From positions 248,225 through 312,224 of the forward strand of contig NZ_KI421500.1 of NCBI RefSeq assembly GCF_000473145.1: a stretch of DNA of 64,000 bases. Direction: 5' to 3'. A program made the position numbers and the translations under genes. Shown here one piece after another: positions 54,497 to 63,343 of the stretch (its first letter is position 1; the number at the start of each line of letters is the position of its first letter). Origin of the DNA: Leisingera daeponensis DSM 23529. GTDB lineage: Bacteria; Pseudomonadota; Alphaproteobacteria; Rhodobacterales; Rhodobacteraceae. The notes below the pieces were generated by a model that saw nothing but the letters and a program-made list of their open reading frames with translations, was not told the DNA's origin and ran no database searches.

Positions 54497-54856
54497 ATGG
54501 CGACGAATGAATACTGGGCAAACCGGATTTTCTCTGAATACGTCAAGCTGCGGCAATCAAGTGCTAAGGTTTTTGTTACATACGGAGACCTGGCTGAACT
54601 GATTGGGCGACAGGGAGAGCAAAGATTGTTGGGTACTCCTTTGGATCTGGTGCGGGCGATTTGTGAGCACGCAAACCTTCCCGACATCGCAACTGTTGTC
54701 GTGGACCAGAAAAGCTTGAAGACCGGAGAAATCAGGCCATCGCCGAAAGCTTTGGAAAAGTATGGTGGGTGGCCCGGCCTGAGAGCCGAGCAGGGGCGTG
54801 TCTTGGCGTTTGATTGGGCTGCGGTCGATGTCGAAAAAGTAATTGGCTGTCAGTGA
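54497..54856 (+). CDS. Unrecognised 119-residue protein of lower GC content
   Basis: Starts MATNEYWANRIFSEYVKLRQ with GAGGGATCT upstream. Contains FVTYGDLAELIGRQGEQRLL and NLPDIATVVVDQKS, a helix-turn-helix-like or winged-helix-like arrangement. Base composition is near 50% GC by eye, clearly below both flanks, and codons such as TTG, AAA, GTT are common, so recent acquisition is likely. It lies immediately after the rpoD terminator and 9 nt before the DCC gene. No function can be assigned. Confidence 0.7.
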   Translation: MATNEYWANRIFSEYVKLRQSSAKVFVTYGDLAELIGRQGEQRLLGTPLDLVRAICEHANLPDIATVVVDQKSLKTGEIRPSPKALEKYGGWPGLRAEQGRVLAFDWAAVDVEKVIGCQ

Positions 54857-54865
54857 AGGCGCACG

Positions 54866-55297
54866 GTGGGGCACCCTTGGCTAGAAAACAGAAACCTCAT
54901 CGTCTTCGACGGCGAATGCGTGCTGTGCTCTGGCTTCTTCCGCTTCATGCTGCGCCATGACCGGGAAGGCCGGTTCTCCTTCGCCACCGCGCAGTCGCCG
55001 CTGGGGCAGCAGTTGTACCGCGCTCACGGGTTGCCAACAGATGAGTTCGAGACCAACCTGGTAATCGTCGATGGCCGCTCCCATCAGAGGCTCGATGCTT
55101 TTGCTGCGGCGATGCGGGCGCTGCCCTGGCCGTGGCCGGTGCTGTCGGTCTGCCGGTTCTTGCCGGGATGGCTCAAGGACCCGCTCTATTTCAGCGTCGC
55201 CCGCAACCGCTACCGGCTGTTCGGCCGCTATGACCGCTGCATGATCCCCAGCCCGGAGGTCCGCGCCCGCTTTGCGGCCGGGGGCTTTGGCGCATGA
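54866..55297 (+). CDS. DCC-family thiol-disulfide oxidoreductase-like protein (DUF393)
   Basis: 143 residues with GTG start (GAAGG upstream). The signature FDGECVLCSGFFRFMLRHD (D-G-x-C-x-x-C) is near the N terminus, followed by the CRFLPGWLKDPLYFSVARNR YRLFGR end seen in the family. Thioredoxin-like redox activity is assumed from CxxC. It overlaps the DUF4166 gene by four bases. Confidence 0.88.
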   Translation: MGHPWLENRNLIVFDGECVLCSGFFRFMLRHDREGRFSFATAQSPLGQQLYRAHGLPTDEFETNLVIVDGRSHQRLDAFAAAMRALPWPWPVLSVCRFLPGWLKDPLYFSVARNRYRLFGRYDRCMIPSPEVRARFAAGGFGA

Positions 55298-55839
55298 AGG
55301 ACGCTTTTGGCGAAATCATCGCAGCGCAACGGCTGGAGGTGCCGCCCGCCCTGCTGCGGTTCCACGCGCAGCCGCCGGCGCGCAGCCAGGGCGTTGTAAC
55401 GGTTGAGGGCGGCAACCGCTGGGCGCGGCTGCTCGCCGGTCTGGCAGGGTTTCCGCCGCCGATGCCCCGCACCCGCTTCCGGCTGGACGTCGCCCAGCAG
55501 GGCAGGGGCCACGTGTGGCAGCGCAGTTTCGGCAAGTACCAGACCCGCTCGCGCCTGCGGTTTGATCCGCATAAAGGGCAGGCCGTGGAGCGCTTCGGGC
55601 CGGTGGAGCTGGAGCTGGCGGCCTCGGTCCAGCAAGGCGCGCTGGTGGTGACGGTCGAGAAGGCGCGGCTGTTCGGCCTGCCGCTGCCCCGCGCCCTCTG
55701 CCCGCAAAGCGCGTCGATGGAGTATGAGACGCCGGAAGGGCATCTGGGGTTTGACATCTCCGCCAGCCTGCCGCGGATCGGCCTGCTGGTGCGCTACAGC
55801 GGCCACATCGTGCTTCCGGAGCTGGACGTCAGGCGTTAA
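55294..55839 (+). CDS. DUF4166 domain protein
   Basis: 181 residues. WARLLAGLAGFPPPMPRTRF and RRFGKYQTRSRLRF-like segments followed by EHFGP-type VERFGPVELELA and LRRxVRDLxGLPLP-like LFGLPLPRALCPQS fit DUF4166, a domain often fused to saccharopine-dehydrogenase-like proteins. Soluble, function unknown. The ATG overlaps the DCC stop. Confidence 0.75.
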   Translation: MKDAFGEIIAAQRLEVPPALLRFHAQPPARSQGVVTVEGGNRWARLLAGLAGFPPPMPRTRFRLDVAQQGRGHVWQRSFGKYQTRSRLRFDPHKGQAVERFGPVELELAASVQQGALVVTVEKARLFGLPLPRALCPQSASMEYETPEGHLGFDISASLPRIGLLVRYSGHIVLPELDVRR

Positions 55840-55923
55840 CCATTTGGTAACCCTGGCGTTGTCCCGCACGGCGGCGGCGCGTAACATCGCAGGCATCGCC
55901 ATAGGTCTTCCGGGGGGAAGAAG

Positions 55924-56220
55924 ATGTCTGAACACGCCGATATGAATGAGGCGCTTGCCGCGCTGACGGACAAGCTCCGCTCGTTGAACGATCTTGTGAC
56001 GGCCAACCAGTTCATGGTCGAGGCACTGGCGCGGCAGGGCCGCATCCTGCAGCAGCAGGATGCCAGCAGTTCCAGGGCGATGCTGCGGCGCCAGGCCCGG
56101 GCCAGGTTCCACCCGGAAACCGGAACAACGCCCGACGCGGCCGTGCTGGCCGTCCTGGAAGAGATTCTGGGGCGCCAGCAGGAAAGCGCGGAGATCATTC
56201 CCTTTCCGGTGCGCGCCTGA
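55924..56220 (+). CDS. Small coiled-coil protein of unknown function
   Basis: 98 residues: acidic-to-neutral helical N-terminal half (MNEALAALTDKLRSLNDLVT) suited to a short coiled coil, then a basic linker and an AVLAVLEEILGRQQES helix. GGGGGAAG precedes the ATG. No family recognised and no export signal. Confidence 0.65.
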   Translation: MSEHADMNEALAALTDKLRSLNDLVTANQFMVEALARQGRILQQQDASSSRAMLRRQARARFHPETGTTPDAAVLAVLEEILGRQQESAEIIPFPVRA

Positions 56221-56326
56221 AATCAGCCTGCACACATCTGCGAGAGCAAGCGGCCCAGTCCGCAACCTGCGCTTGGAGACCTTCTCCCCAATCTCTATGC
56301 TGAAAGAAGCAGAGGGATCATTCCGG

Positions 56327-56728
56327 ATGAGAAACTTCATTTACGCGCTTGGCCTGGCCTGTCTCGGCGCGGTTCCTGCGGTCGCAGAGCCCTTCCTCGC
56401 CAACCGGGGCGTGCGGGTGCTGCCGGTCGATGAAATCATTTACGAAGTTGTGCCGGGCAGGTCCGGCGGCACCTGGGATTACTGGTGCGCCGCCGCCCAG
56501 TATGCCCGCCGGGAGCTGGGGGCAAATTGGACCGACCGTTTCTATGTGGTGCGCGGACGGGACATGAGCGTGACCACCGGCCGCCGCTCATCGGTGCAGT
56601 TCACACTGTACCCGGAACGGGCGGGCATCACGCCAAAGATCGGCTGGCTGTCGCTTGGTTTCCGCCCCGGCGAGAGCATGTCTGTGCAGCAAGGGCACGG
56701 CTACTGCGCGCAGGCGTCTGCGCTGTAA
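56327..56728 (+). CDS. Secreted protein of the WC/YC family, paralog 1
   Basis: 133 residues. Signal peptide MRNFIYALGLACLGAVPAVA, then VLPVDEIIYEVVPGRSGGTW DYWCAAAQYARR ... TTGRRSSVQFTLYPE ... GESMSVQQGHGYC. The two Cys (in WC and YC) are conserved in the next two genes and could form a disulfide. AGAGGGA precedes the ATG at 56327, chosen over a longer in-frame opening in another gene. No known family recognised. Confidence 0.8.
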   Translation: MRNFIYALGLACLGAVPAVAEPFLANRGVRVLPVDEIIYEVVPGRSGGTWDYWCAAAQYARRELGANWTDRFYVVRGRDMSVTTGRRSSVQFTLYPERAGITPKIGWLSLGFRPGESMSVQQGHGYCAQASAL

Positions 56729-56855
56729 CCGGTGCCGCAGGCCCGGGCGCGCACGGCAGTGTGACTGGCTTGTGTTCCAGATCTTTCTACCCTTGAGGGG
56801 GAGCCGCCCGGCCGCCTGGCCAGGCGGGCAACCTTCAGACCGGAGGGAAGATCAC

Positions 56856-57266
56856 ATGAAACCAGCAACCGCCGCCACGGTCCTTGCCGCGTCCTTGATA
56901 CTGGCGCTCCCGGACGTTTCCGCCGCCAACGCCAGCCGCCATAGCATCCGTGTTAACCCGGTGTCCGATGGCGTGTTCGAGGTCATTGCCCGCAGCGGCA
57001 GCGGCTATCTGTTCTGGTGCGGCGCTGCGGATCACGTGCAGCGCGTGCTGCGGCGGCCCTGGAACACCAGCCTGTATATTTACCGCGGCCTTGGCCCCAG
57101 CGAAACCACGGGGCGCCGTTCCGCGGTCCAGTTCACGCTGGACCCGAATTTGGCGGCTGCCGCACCGGCGGGCGGATACGGGTCTGTTAACAGCCTGCAA
57201 GCTGGTGATACAATGAGTGTGCTTAGGGCCCATGAATACTGCTTCGTGCCGTTTGGGCGGCCCTGA
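56856..57266 (+). CDS. Secreted protein of the WC/YC family, paralog 2
   Basis: 136 residues. Signal peptide MKPATAATVLAASLILALPD, mature HSIRVNPVSDGVFEVIARSG SGYLFWCGAADHVQRVL ... GPSETTGRRSAVQFTLDP ... GDTMSVLRAHEYCF. Same order of motifs as paralogs 1 and 3. GGAGGGAAG precedes the ATG. 128 nt separate it from paralog 1, so each may be expressed separately. Confidence 0.82.
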   Translation: MKPATAATVLAASLILALPDVSAANASRHSIRVNPVSDGVFEVIARSGSGYLFWCGAADHVQRVLRRPWNTSLYIYRGLGPSETTGRRSAVQFTLDPNLAAAAPAGGYGSVNSLQAGDTMSVLRAHEYCFVPFGRP

Positions 57267-57313
57267 AACCAGATTGATCCGCGGCCGCCGCGGCGGCGGG
57301 AAAGGGGATGGAA

Positions 57314-57739
57314 ATGAGCTGTAAAAAACTGTGGCTGCCAGGGCTGCTGGCTTTGGTTCTGGCCATTCCGGTGCCCGCTTCCGCTTGGCGGGCGATCAAC
57401 CGGAACGAGGTGCTGCCGGTCTCCGAAGGTGTTTGGGAAGTGGTGGCCCGGAGCCGGTCCGGCCCCCAGGACTACTGGTGCAGCATCGCTGACTTCGCCA
57501 TCCGCCAGCTGCGCGCACCGGTGAACCAGCGGATTTACGTCTGGCGCGGCGAGGGGCCTTCGGTCAACCGGCCGGGCCGCAAGGCGGTGCAATTTGCCTT
57601 TGGCCTGCCGCCGGGGGTGCCTGACCGCTCTGGCAGCCTGTCGCTGAACGTGCGGCAGGCGGGCGACAGCCTGCGGGTGACGGCGGCGCAGACCTATTGC
57701 TATGACCGGCTGCCCGGGCGCGAGCCTTGGCTGCCATAA
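57314..57739 (+). CDS. Secreted protein of the WC/YC family, paralog 3
   Basis: 141 residues. Signal peptide ending PVPASA, mature NRNEVLPVSEGVWEVVARSR SGPQDYWCSIADFAIRQL ... GPSVNRPGRKAVQFAFGLPP ... GDSLRVTAAQTYCYD. The TTGR of the others is here RPGR. Start at 57314 is preferred because AAAGGGG would be too close to the ATG at 57308. Paralog 2 ends 48 nt upstream. Confidence 0.82.
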   Translation: MSCKKLWLPGLLALVLAIPVPASAWRAINRNEVLPVSEGVWEVVARSRSGPQDYWCSIADFAIRQLRAPVNQRIYVWRGEGPSVNRPGRKAVQFAFGLPPGVPDRSGSLSLNVRQAGDSLRVTAAQTYCYDRLPGREPWLP

Positions 57740-57799
57740 CCGCTGCCTTGGCACGGCGCCACAGTTGCCTGCCGGTCCGGTTTGCGCCAGAACTGCCTC

Positions 57800-58216
57800 A
57801 TGCATCATGAATTCACCATTCCGACGCGGGGGCAGGGCCTTTACGAGTTTACTGCCGCAGTACAGTCCTGGGTGTCCGGCAGCGGCGTGCGGGACGGCCT
57901 GCTGACGCTGTTTGTCCGCCACACCTCCTGCTCGCTGCTGATCCAGGAAAACGCCGACCCGGAGGTGCAGACAGACTTGCGGGCGTTCTTCGCCCGGCTG
58001 GTGCCGCCTTCGAACCATCCGTCGATGTCTTATCTGCGCCACACCTATGAAGGCCCGGACGACATGCCTGCCCATATCAAGGCGGCCCTGATGCCGGTGA
58101 GCCTGACCATCCCTGTGGCGGGCGGCGCGCCGGTTCTGGGGACCTGGCAAGGGCTCTACCTGTTCGAGCATCGCGACGCGCCGCACCAGCGCCGGGTGGC
58201 GTCGTATCTGGCGTGA
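57800..58216 (+). CDS. YjbQ-family protein (UPF0047, secondary thiamine-phosphate synthase-like)
   Basis: 138 residues beginning MHHEFTIPTRGQGLYEFTAA, with FVRHTSCSLLIQENADPEV and SHPSMSYLRHTYEGPDDMPA HIKA, and the ending LGTWQGLYLFEHRDAPHQRR. These conserved His, Asp and Glu residues define the family; weak thiamine-phosphate synthase activity has been reported for members. Start at 57800 fits the family length. Confidence 0.9.
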   Translation: MHHEFTIPTRGQGLYEFTAAVQSWVSGSGVRDGLLTLFVRHTSCSLLIQENADPEVQTDLRAFFARLVPPSNHPSMSYLRHTYEGPDDMPAHIKAALMPVSLTIPVAGGAPVLGTWQGLYLFEHRDAPHQRRVASYLA

Positions 58217-58339
58217 CCCTCTTTATCTAGCGGCGGGAAATCACCTCTACCCAAATTCTGGAGGGTAGCCTATAGTTGTGGATAACCGGGCCGATCCCGG
58301 CACTAATAATCAGACTGACAGGATTGAGGAAGCAGGCGG

Positions 58340-58807
58340 ATGCGCTGCCCATTTTGCGGAAATATCGACACTCAGGTCAAGGATTCACGCCCCGCCGAAG
58401 ATCATGTTTCGATCCGCAGGCGCCGGTTCTGCCCCGCCTGCGGCGGCCGGTTCACCACCTACGAGCGGGTGCAGCTGCGCGATCTGGTGGTGATCAAGTC
58501 CAACGGCAAACGCGAGGATTTCGACCGCGACAAGCTGGAGCGCTCGATCCGCATTTCGATGCAGAAGCGCCCGATTGAGCCGGAACGCATCGACCAGATG
58601 ATCTCAGGCATCGTGCGGCGGCTGGAAAGCATGGGCGAGACCGATATTCCTTCCAAGAAAATCGGCGAGATCGTGATGGAGGCGCTGGCCCGGATCGACA
58701 CCGTGGCCTATGTGCGCTTTGCCAGTGTTTACAAGAACTTCCAGGCGGCAGATGATTTCGAGGATTTTGTCCACGAGCTGCGCCCGCCGGCGGCCCCGGA
58801 AGAATAA
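58340..58807 (+). CDS. nrdR: Transcriptional repressor NrdR
   Basis: 155 residues: zinc ribbon [17 protein letters not shown] ... [15 protein letters not shown], then the ATP-cone domain ([22 protein letters not shown] ... [15 protein letters not shown]). It represses ribonucleotide reductase genes according to ATP/dATP. Neighbour ribD follows with a 1-nt TAATG overlap, the common nrdR-ribD order. Confidence 0.97.
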   Translation: MRCPFCGNIDTQVKDSRPAEDHVSIRRRRFCPACGGRFTTYERVQLRDLVVIKSNGKREDFDRDKLERSIRISMQKRPIEPERIDQMISGIVRRLESMGETDIPSKKIGEIVMEALARIDTVAYVRFASVYKNFQAADDFEDFVHELRPPAAPEE

Positions 58808-59904
58808 TGGACACAGATCACCGTTACATGGCGCTGGCGCTGTCCCTTGGGCGGCGCGGGCAGGGCAATTGCTGGCCGAATCCGGCTGTGGGCTGCGTCA
58901 TCGTGCAGGGCCGCCGCATCGTGGGGCGCGGCTGGACCAAGCCAGGCGGCCGTCCGCATGCGGAAACCGAGGCGCTGGCGCAGGCCGGTGAGGCTGCCCG
59001 CGGCGCCACCGCCTATGTCACGCTGGAACCTTGCGCCCATCAGGGCGCAACGCCGCCTTGTGCACAGGCGCTGATCAAGGCCGGGGTGGCGCGGGTTGTC
59101 GCTGCGATCGGGGACAGCGATCCGCGGGTCTCCGGCCAGGGCATCCGGATGCTGCGGGACGCGGGCATCCGGGTGGACACGGGCGTCTGGGGCGCCCAGG
59201 CGGCACGCGATCATGCCGGGTTCTTCCTGAAGACCGAACAGGGCCGTCCGCTGGTGACGCTGAAGCTGGCCAGCAGTTTCGATGGCCGCATTGCCACCGG
59301 ATCGGGGAAGAGCAAATGGATCACCGGGCCGGAGGCGCGACGCGCCGTGCATGCGATGCGCGCGCGCCACGATGCGGTGATGGTCGGCGGCGGCACTGCG
59401 CGGGCGGATGATCCCTCGCTGACGGTGCGCGATCTGGGGGTGGAGCGGCAGCCGGTGCGGGTGGTGATCTCCCGCCACCTGGACCTGCCGCTGATGGGCC
59501 AGCTGGCCCGCACGGCCAAGAAGGTGCCGGTCTGGCTCTGCCACGGCCATGGTGCGGATCAGGAGCGTATTCAGGCCTGGGAAGGGCTGGGGGCCAAGCT
59601 GATTCCCTGCGCCTCACACGGGGTGCAGCTGGACGCAGTGGACGTTCTGCAGCAGCTGGGACAGGCCGGGCTGACCCGTGTGTTCTGCGAGGGCGGAAGC
59701 GCCTTGGCAGCCTCTCTCCTGGCCTTTGATCTGGTGGATGAGCTGATTGGTTTCACCGCAGGTCTGGGGATCGGCGCCGAGGGGCTGCCTTCGATCGGAG
59801 CCCTGGGCATTGGCCGGCTGGAGGAAGCGCCCCGGTTCGAGCTGGTCGAAACCCGCCCCCTCGGCGGCGACATCCTGCACCGCTGGACCCGCGCGCTGCG
59901 CTGA
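58807..59904 (+). CDS. ribD: Bifunctional diaminohydroxyphosphoribosylaminopyrimidine deaminase / uracil reductase
   Basis: 365 residues. Deaminase domain with zinc site RPHAETEAL and VTLEPCAHQGATPPCAQAL; reductase domain from about 145 (LVTLKLASSFDGRIATGSG KSKWITG ... VMVGGGTARADDPSLTVR) to the end. Second and third steps of riboflavin synthesis. The ATG overlaps the nrdR stop. No other rib genes are in the window. Confidence 0.96.
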   Translation: MDTDHRYMALALSLGRRGQGNCWPNPAVGCVIVQGRRIVGRGWTKPGGRPHAETEALAQAGEAARGATAYVTLEPCAHQGATPPCAQALIKAGVARVVAAIGDSDPRVSGQGIRMLRDAGIRVDTGVWGAQAARDHAGFFLKTEQGRPLVTLKLASSFDGRIATGSGKSKWITGPEARRAVHAMRARHDAVMVGGGTARADDPSLTVRDLGVERQPVRVVISRHLDLPLMGQLARTAKKVPVWLCHGHGADQERIQAWEGLGAKLIPCASHGVQLDAVDVLQQLGQAGLTRVFCEGGSALAASLLAFDLVDELIGFTAGLGIGAEGLPSIGALGIGRLEEAPRFELVETRPLGGDILHRWTRALR

Positions 59905-59950
59905 CCCTTTATGATCTTAACCTGACAGGCGGACTCTCCCGCCCGTCGCC

Positions 59951-60008
59951 GGAGCAGGGTCTTGCTCCGCTCCCGTTGGGCGTGGCCCGGCGCCCTGCAC
60001 CGGGCCAC
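59951..60008. terminator. Two hairpins between convergent ribD and kpsC
   Basis: GGAGCA-N6-TGCTCC (59951-59968) and GTGGCCCGG-N9-CCGGGCCAC (59982-60008) lie between the two convergent genes. Neither has a T-run; they could terminate both transcripts. Confidence 0.4.
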
Positions 60009-60092
60009 ACCCAAGGCCGCCAAGGAGGCGCTGGCAGGAGCCAGGGCGTCCTGCGGGCGCAGGAGCTCTGCTTGTGCAGTGCGTTGCCGGGG

Positions 60093-62105
60093 TCAGCGCC
60101 ACATATGGGCGTAGGTCGCAAACAGTCCCTGCAGCTTGGACAGCAGGCGGTTGTCAACTCCCGGATGCGGCAGGCGGCCCTCGCGCAGGCGCAGCACCGC
60201 AACTTCCGGCGGGCAAGGCTGGCCCGTCACCGGGTCGAAATAGCGCGGATAGTCGATCAGCGCCGCATGGGCGAGGCCCAAGAGCGGCACCTTTGCCGTC
60301 CGCCAGGGCGGCACGGGCGCCAGATCTGCAGTCAGCCCCCAGCCGGCATAAAACGGCGTGCCCAGCGTTGTCACCTTAACCCCCCGCAGCAGCGCCTCGA
60401 ACCCCAGGAGCGAGGTCATCGTCCATACCTCCTGCACGTTCTCCAGCAGGGCCATGGGGTCCGCCTGCGCGGCAACAATGTCCGCCAGCCCCTCGGCATT
60501 CACCTGGCCTTTGCGCAATCCGGCCTCCACATCCGGGTGCGGCTTGTAGATGATCACCGCCTCCGGGTTGGCGTCCCGCGCGGCGCGCAAAAGCTCCAGG
60601 TTGGTCCGCACCTGCCCGGCGCCGCACAGGATCGAAGCATCGTCCTCCACCTGACCCGGCACCAGAATCCGGTGGCCCTCCGGCAGCGCCGGCACGCCGC
60701 CGCCCAGGTTGTATTTCGACACGCCGTCCCGGACCAGCGACTGCACTAGGCGCTCCGCCCGCAGCGCCTCCGCTTGGGTCATGTCTACCCGGCGCGCTAT
60801 CAGCGTATCCAGGCCGGAGGGCGTGCGCGGATCATAGTAGATCCCGCTCCGGTCGGTCACCAGCGACAGCGGCGGCACCAGCTCCGCGCCCAGTCCGCGC
60901 GACCGGAGGAACCCGTCCTCCACCCGCACCGCGCCTTTATGAGCATCCGTTGCCCTGCCGGACCAGACCATCCAGCTGCGGCCGCCGGCCTGTGCCTTGG
61001 CCGGGTCTTCGGTGAACAGCACCTTCTTTTCTGCGCCAAAGAACTGTTGCAGCGGCTTGCGTTTCCACATCCGCATGCCGGAGGCGGCCCAGCCCCGGCG
61101 GTCCTGCCGCCAGGCGCGGGTTTTTGCCTCCAGGTTGTCCAGCACCGTTTCCAGCTCGCACAGCTCATCCCGGAACGGGTCGTACCATTTCGGGTAGAGG
61201 ATCATCGCGGCCGCAAACAGCTGCGCCCGTGTCAGCCGCCGCTGCCGCCGTGCGGGCGGCGCGTCGTCCGCGCTCAGCCCCCAGCCCGCATAAAACGGCT
61301 GGCCGAAGACCCGCGGCTTGTGGCCTGCCAGGATCGCCTCGAACCCCAGCTGTGAGGAAACGGTGTAGACCCCGACCGCGCCCTCAAGCAGCGCCCAGGG
61401 CGACACGCTGCCGGTGAACAGCTCGACCCGCGCCTGTGCGTCCCCGGCGCCGTAATAGCCCGCCCGGTAGCCGTGCAGAGTCTCGGGATGGGTCTTGATC
61501 AGCACCCGCGCACCGGGGTGCTCCTCCTGGGCAAAGGCCAGCATCTCCAGAAACCGCGCGCGGTCCGCGCGCGACGCGGTGACGGAGGCATCGTCCCGCG
61601 CCTGGTCCGCTACCAGCACATAGCCCGGCTCCGGCACCGGATCTTCGGGATCAAAGGCGTTGTATTTACTAAGATGCGCGGCCTTGAGCCGCGCAACCGC
61701 ATCGCGCGCCCGGCGCATCAGGTGCGCGTCATCCAGCGGGTGGCTGGCCAGAAGCTGCTCCAGATCCGATGGCACGCCAGCGTCGAAATGCACTCCGGCC
61801 CCGTCCAGCAGCAGCCCCGCAGGCGGCTCCCCGGCGCGGCCGGGATGGACCGAGCGCAAGAAGGCATCCTCGACCCGCAGCAGCCCGCAGCCGCGCTTTT
61901 GCGCCACCGCCTGCCCGCGGTGCGCCGTGGGGGAGGCACCCCAGATGCCGACGAGGTCCTCGGGCTGCGGCAGCCCCAGCCGGATATCGTAGCCGCACAA
62001 TTGCAAAATCCGCCGTACCCGGCGCTGGGTGAGAAAGCCGCCGTTGTAAACAAAAAGCCGGGACGCAGCGCTCCCGGCTTTGTGCTGGCCTGCGGTCAGG
62101 CTCAT
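60093..62105 (-). CDS. kpsC: Capsular polysaccharide Kdo transferase KpsC
   Basis: 670 residues made of two homologous halves (about 1-330 and 345-670). Each half has VEDxFLRS-type (RVEDAFLRSVHPG, RVEDGFLRSRGLG), KTHPE/KPHPD and GQPFYAGWGLS/GTPFYAGWGLT motifs. KpsC adds the beta-Kdo linker between lipid and group 2 capsule. It lies 6 nt downstream of the export lipoprotein gene. Confidence 0.92.
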   Translation of the reverse strand: MSLTAGQHKAGSAASRLFVYNGGFLTQRRVRRILQLCGYDIRLGLPQPEDLVGIWGASPTAHRGQAVAQKRGCGLLRVEDAFLRSVHPGRAGEPPAGLLLDGAGVHFDAGVPSDLEQLLASHPLDDAHLMRRARDAVARLKAAHLSKYNAFDPEDPVPEPGYVLVADQARDDASVTASRADRARFLEMLAFAQEEHPGARVLIKTHPETLHGYRAGYYGAGDAQARVELFTGSVSPWALLEGAVGVYTVSSQLGFEAILAGHKPRVFGQPFYAGWGLSADDAPPARRQRRLTRAQLFAAAMILYPKWYDPFRDELCELETVLDNLEAKTRAWRQDRRGWAASGMRMWKRKPLQQFFGAEKKVLFTEDPAKAQAGGRSWMVWSGRATDAHKGAVRVEDGFLRSRGLGAELVPPLSLVTDRSGIYYDPRTPSGLDTLIARRVDMTQAEALRAERLVQSLVRDGVSKYNLGGGVPALPEGHRILVPGQVEDDASILCGAGQVRTNLELLRAARDANPEAVIIYKPHPDVEAGLRKGQVNAEGLADIVAAQADPMALLENVQEVWTMTSLLGFEALLRGVKVTTLGTPFYAGWGLTADLAPVPPWRTAKVPLLGLAHAALIDYPRYFDPVTGQPCPPEVAVLRLREGRLPHPGVDNRLLSKLQGLFATYAHMWR

Positions 62106-62111
62106 GCTGTC

Positions 62112-63248
62112 TTAGCTGCCGTCCAGCGCGGTCGAAACGCTCGACAGGGATCCCACCGGCGTCACCAGCAGCGAGATGGTCTTGGTCCACTGCGCATACG
62201 GCGCTTCGGTGACATAGAGCGTGTCATCGTCGCGGATCACGAAGTCGCGGGCCACAAACAGGCCGTTCGGCTGGGTCAGGTTCAGAACATAGACCATGCG
62301 CTGCGCGCCGATCAGATCGTCGCGGCCCAGCACCTGGTTGGCGATTTCCGCTGGCTCGTTGCGCAGCACGAACACCCCAGTCGGGTCCGAGGCCGTGGAG
62401 ATCAGGCCGCCAACCTGGGCAATGGCCTCCAGTGCGGACAGATCCTGGCTTTCAAACGGCACCCGCGCCTGGGCGGAGGTTGCGCCAAGGGCGGTGAAGG
62501 AACGGGTGTCCTCCTCCACCAGAATGCGGTCGCCGCCGCGCAGGGCGACATCCAGCTGCGGGTTGTCGAACAGGTCCTGGAACCAGATCTTGCCCTTTTC
62601 ATGGCCGCGGATCACGGTGACCTGGGCAATCTCCGGCTGGATCGTCACACCGCCGGCCTTGGCCAGCATGGAGGACAGCGTGCGGGTCGGGCGTTCGATC
62701 GGATAGACACCTTGCGCGCCGACAGAGCCGGTGAGGCTGACCGTCGCCCCATCGCCCGCCAGGCGGCGCACCTGCACCTGCGGATCCGGGGTCTGGTCTT
62801 CCAGCTTCCGGGTGATGGCCTCGCGCAGCTGATCCGGCGTGCTGCCGGAGGCCCGCAGGCGGCCCGCATAGGGCACAAAGATATAGCCGGCGCTGTCGAC
62901 CTGCACCTCTTCCAGCACGGTGGCATTGGTGGCCTCGGCGGCCAGCAGCCCGTCATCGACGTTTTCCCAGACCGTCAGTCCCAGCACATCGCCGGGGCGG
63001 ATGGTGTCAGAGGTCAGCGGCCCCGCCGAGGTGAACCCGGAGGAGAACCCCAGGGCAGGCACCACCGCCGTGGCGCGGGCCACCCGGTCGTTGACGGAGA
63101 CGATAAAGGCATCGCCTTCCCGCTGCACGGACCCGGCGAAGATCTGGCGCTTGTTGGGGCCGACTTTGGGCAGGCCGCAGGAGGCGGCCAGCGTCAAGGC
63201 TGCCAGCAAGGCTACCGGACGCGCCCAGCGAAGGGGAACGGATTTCAC
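62112..63248 (-). CDS. Polysaccharide export outer-membrane lipoprotein (KpsD/Wza-like)
   Basis: 378 residues. GTG start at 63248 with GGAGA upstream; signal peptide ending LAASC, a lipobox. The Poly_export domain (IRPGDVLGLTVWENVDDGLL ... VDSAGYIFVPYAGRL) and SLBB-like domains (VYPIERPTRTLSSMLAKAGG) follow. A TTG 12 codons upstream is less likely. It forms the outer membrane export channel for the capsule made with KpsC and KpsS. Confidence 0.9.
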   Translation of the reverse strand: MKSVPLRWARPVALLAALTLAASCGLPKVGPNKRQIFAGSVQREGDAFIVSVNDRVARATAVVPALGFSSGFTSAGPLTSDTIRPGDVLGLTVWENVDDGLLAAEATNATVLEEVQVDSAGYIFVPYAGRLRASGSTPDQLREAITRKLEDQTPDPQVQVRRLAGDGATVSLTGSVGAQGVYPIERPTRTLSSMLAKAGGVTIQPEIAQVTVIRGHEKGKIWFQDLFDNPQLDVALRGGDRILVEEDTRSFTALGATSAQARVPFESQDLSALEAIAQVGGLISTASDPTGVFVLRNEPAEIANQVLGRDDLIGAQRMVYVLNLTQPNGLFVARDFVIRDDDTLYVTEAPYAQWTKTISLLVTPVGSLSSVSTALDGS

Positions 63249-63343
63249 TGCTCGGTCTCCTCGACCAATTATTGTTTGCCTCAAGTTTTACCGGCAACCT
63301 AACCGGGCAGCAGGGAAAAATCCAGTCTTAGGGTCAATCTGCG

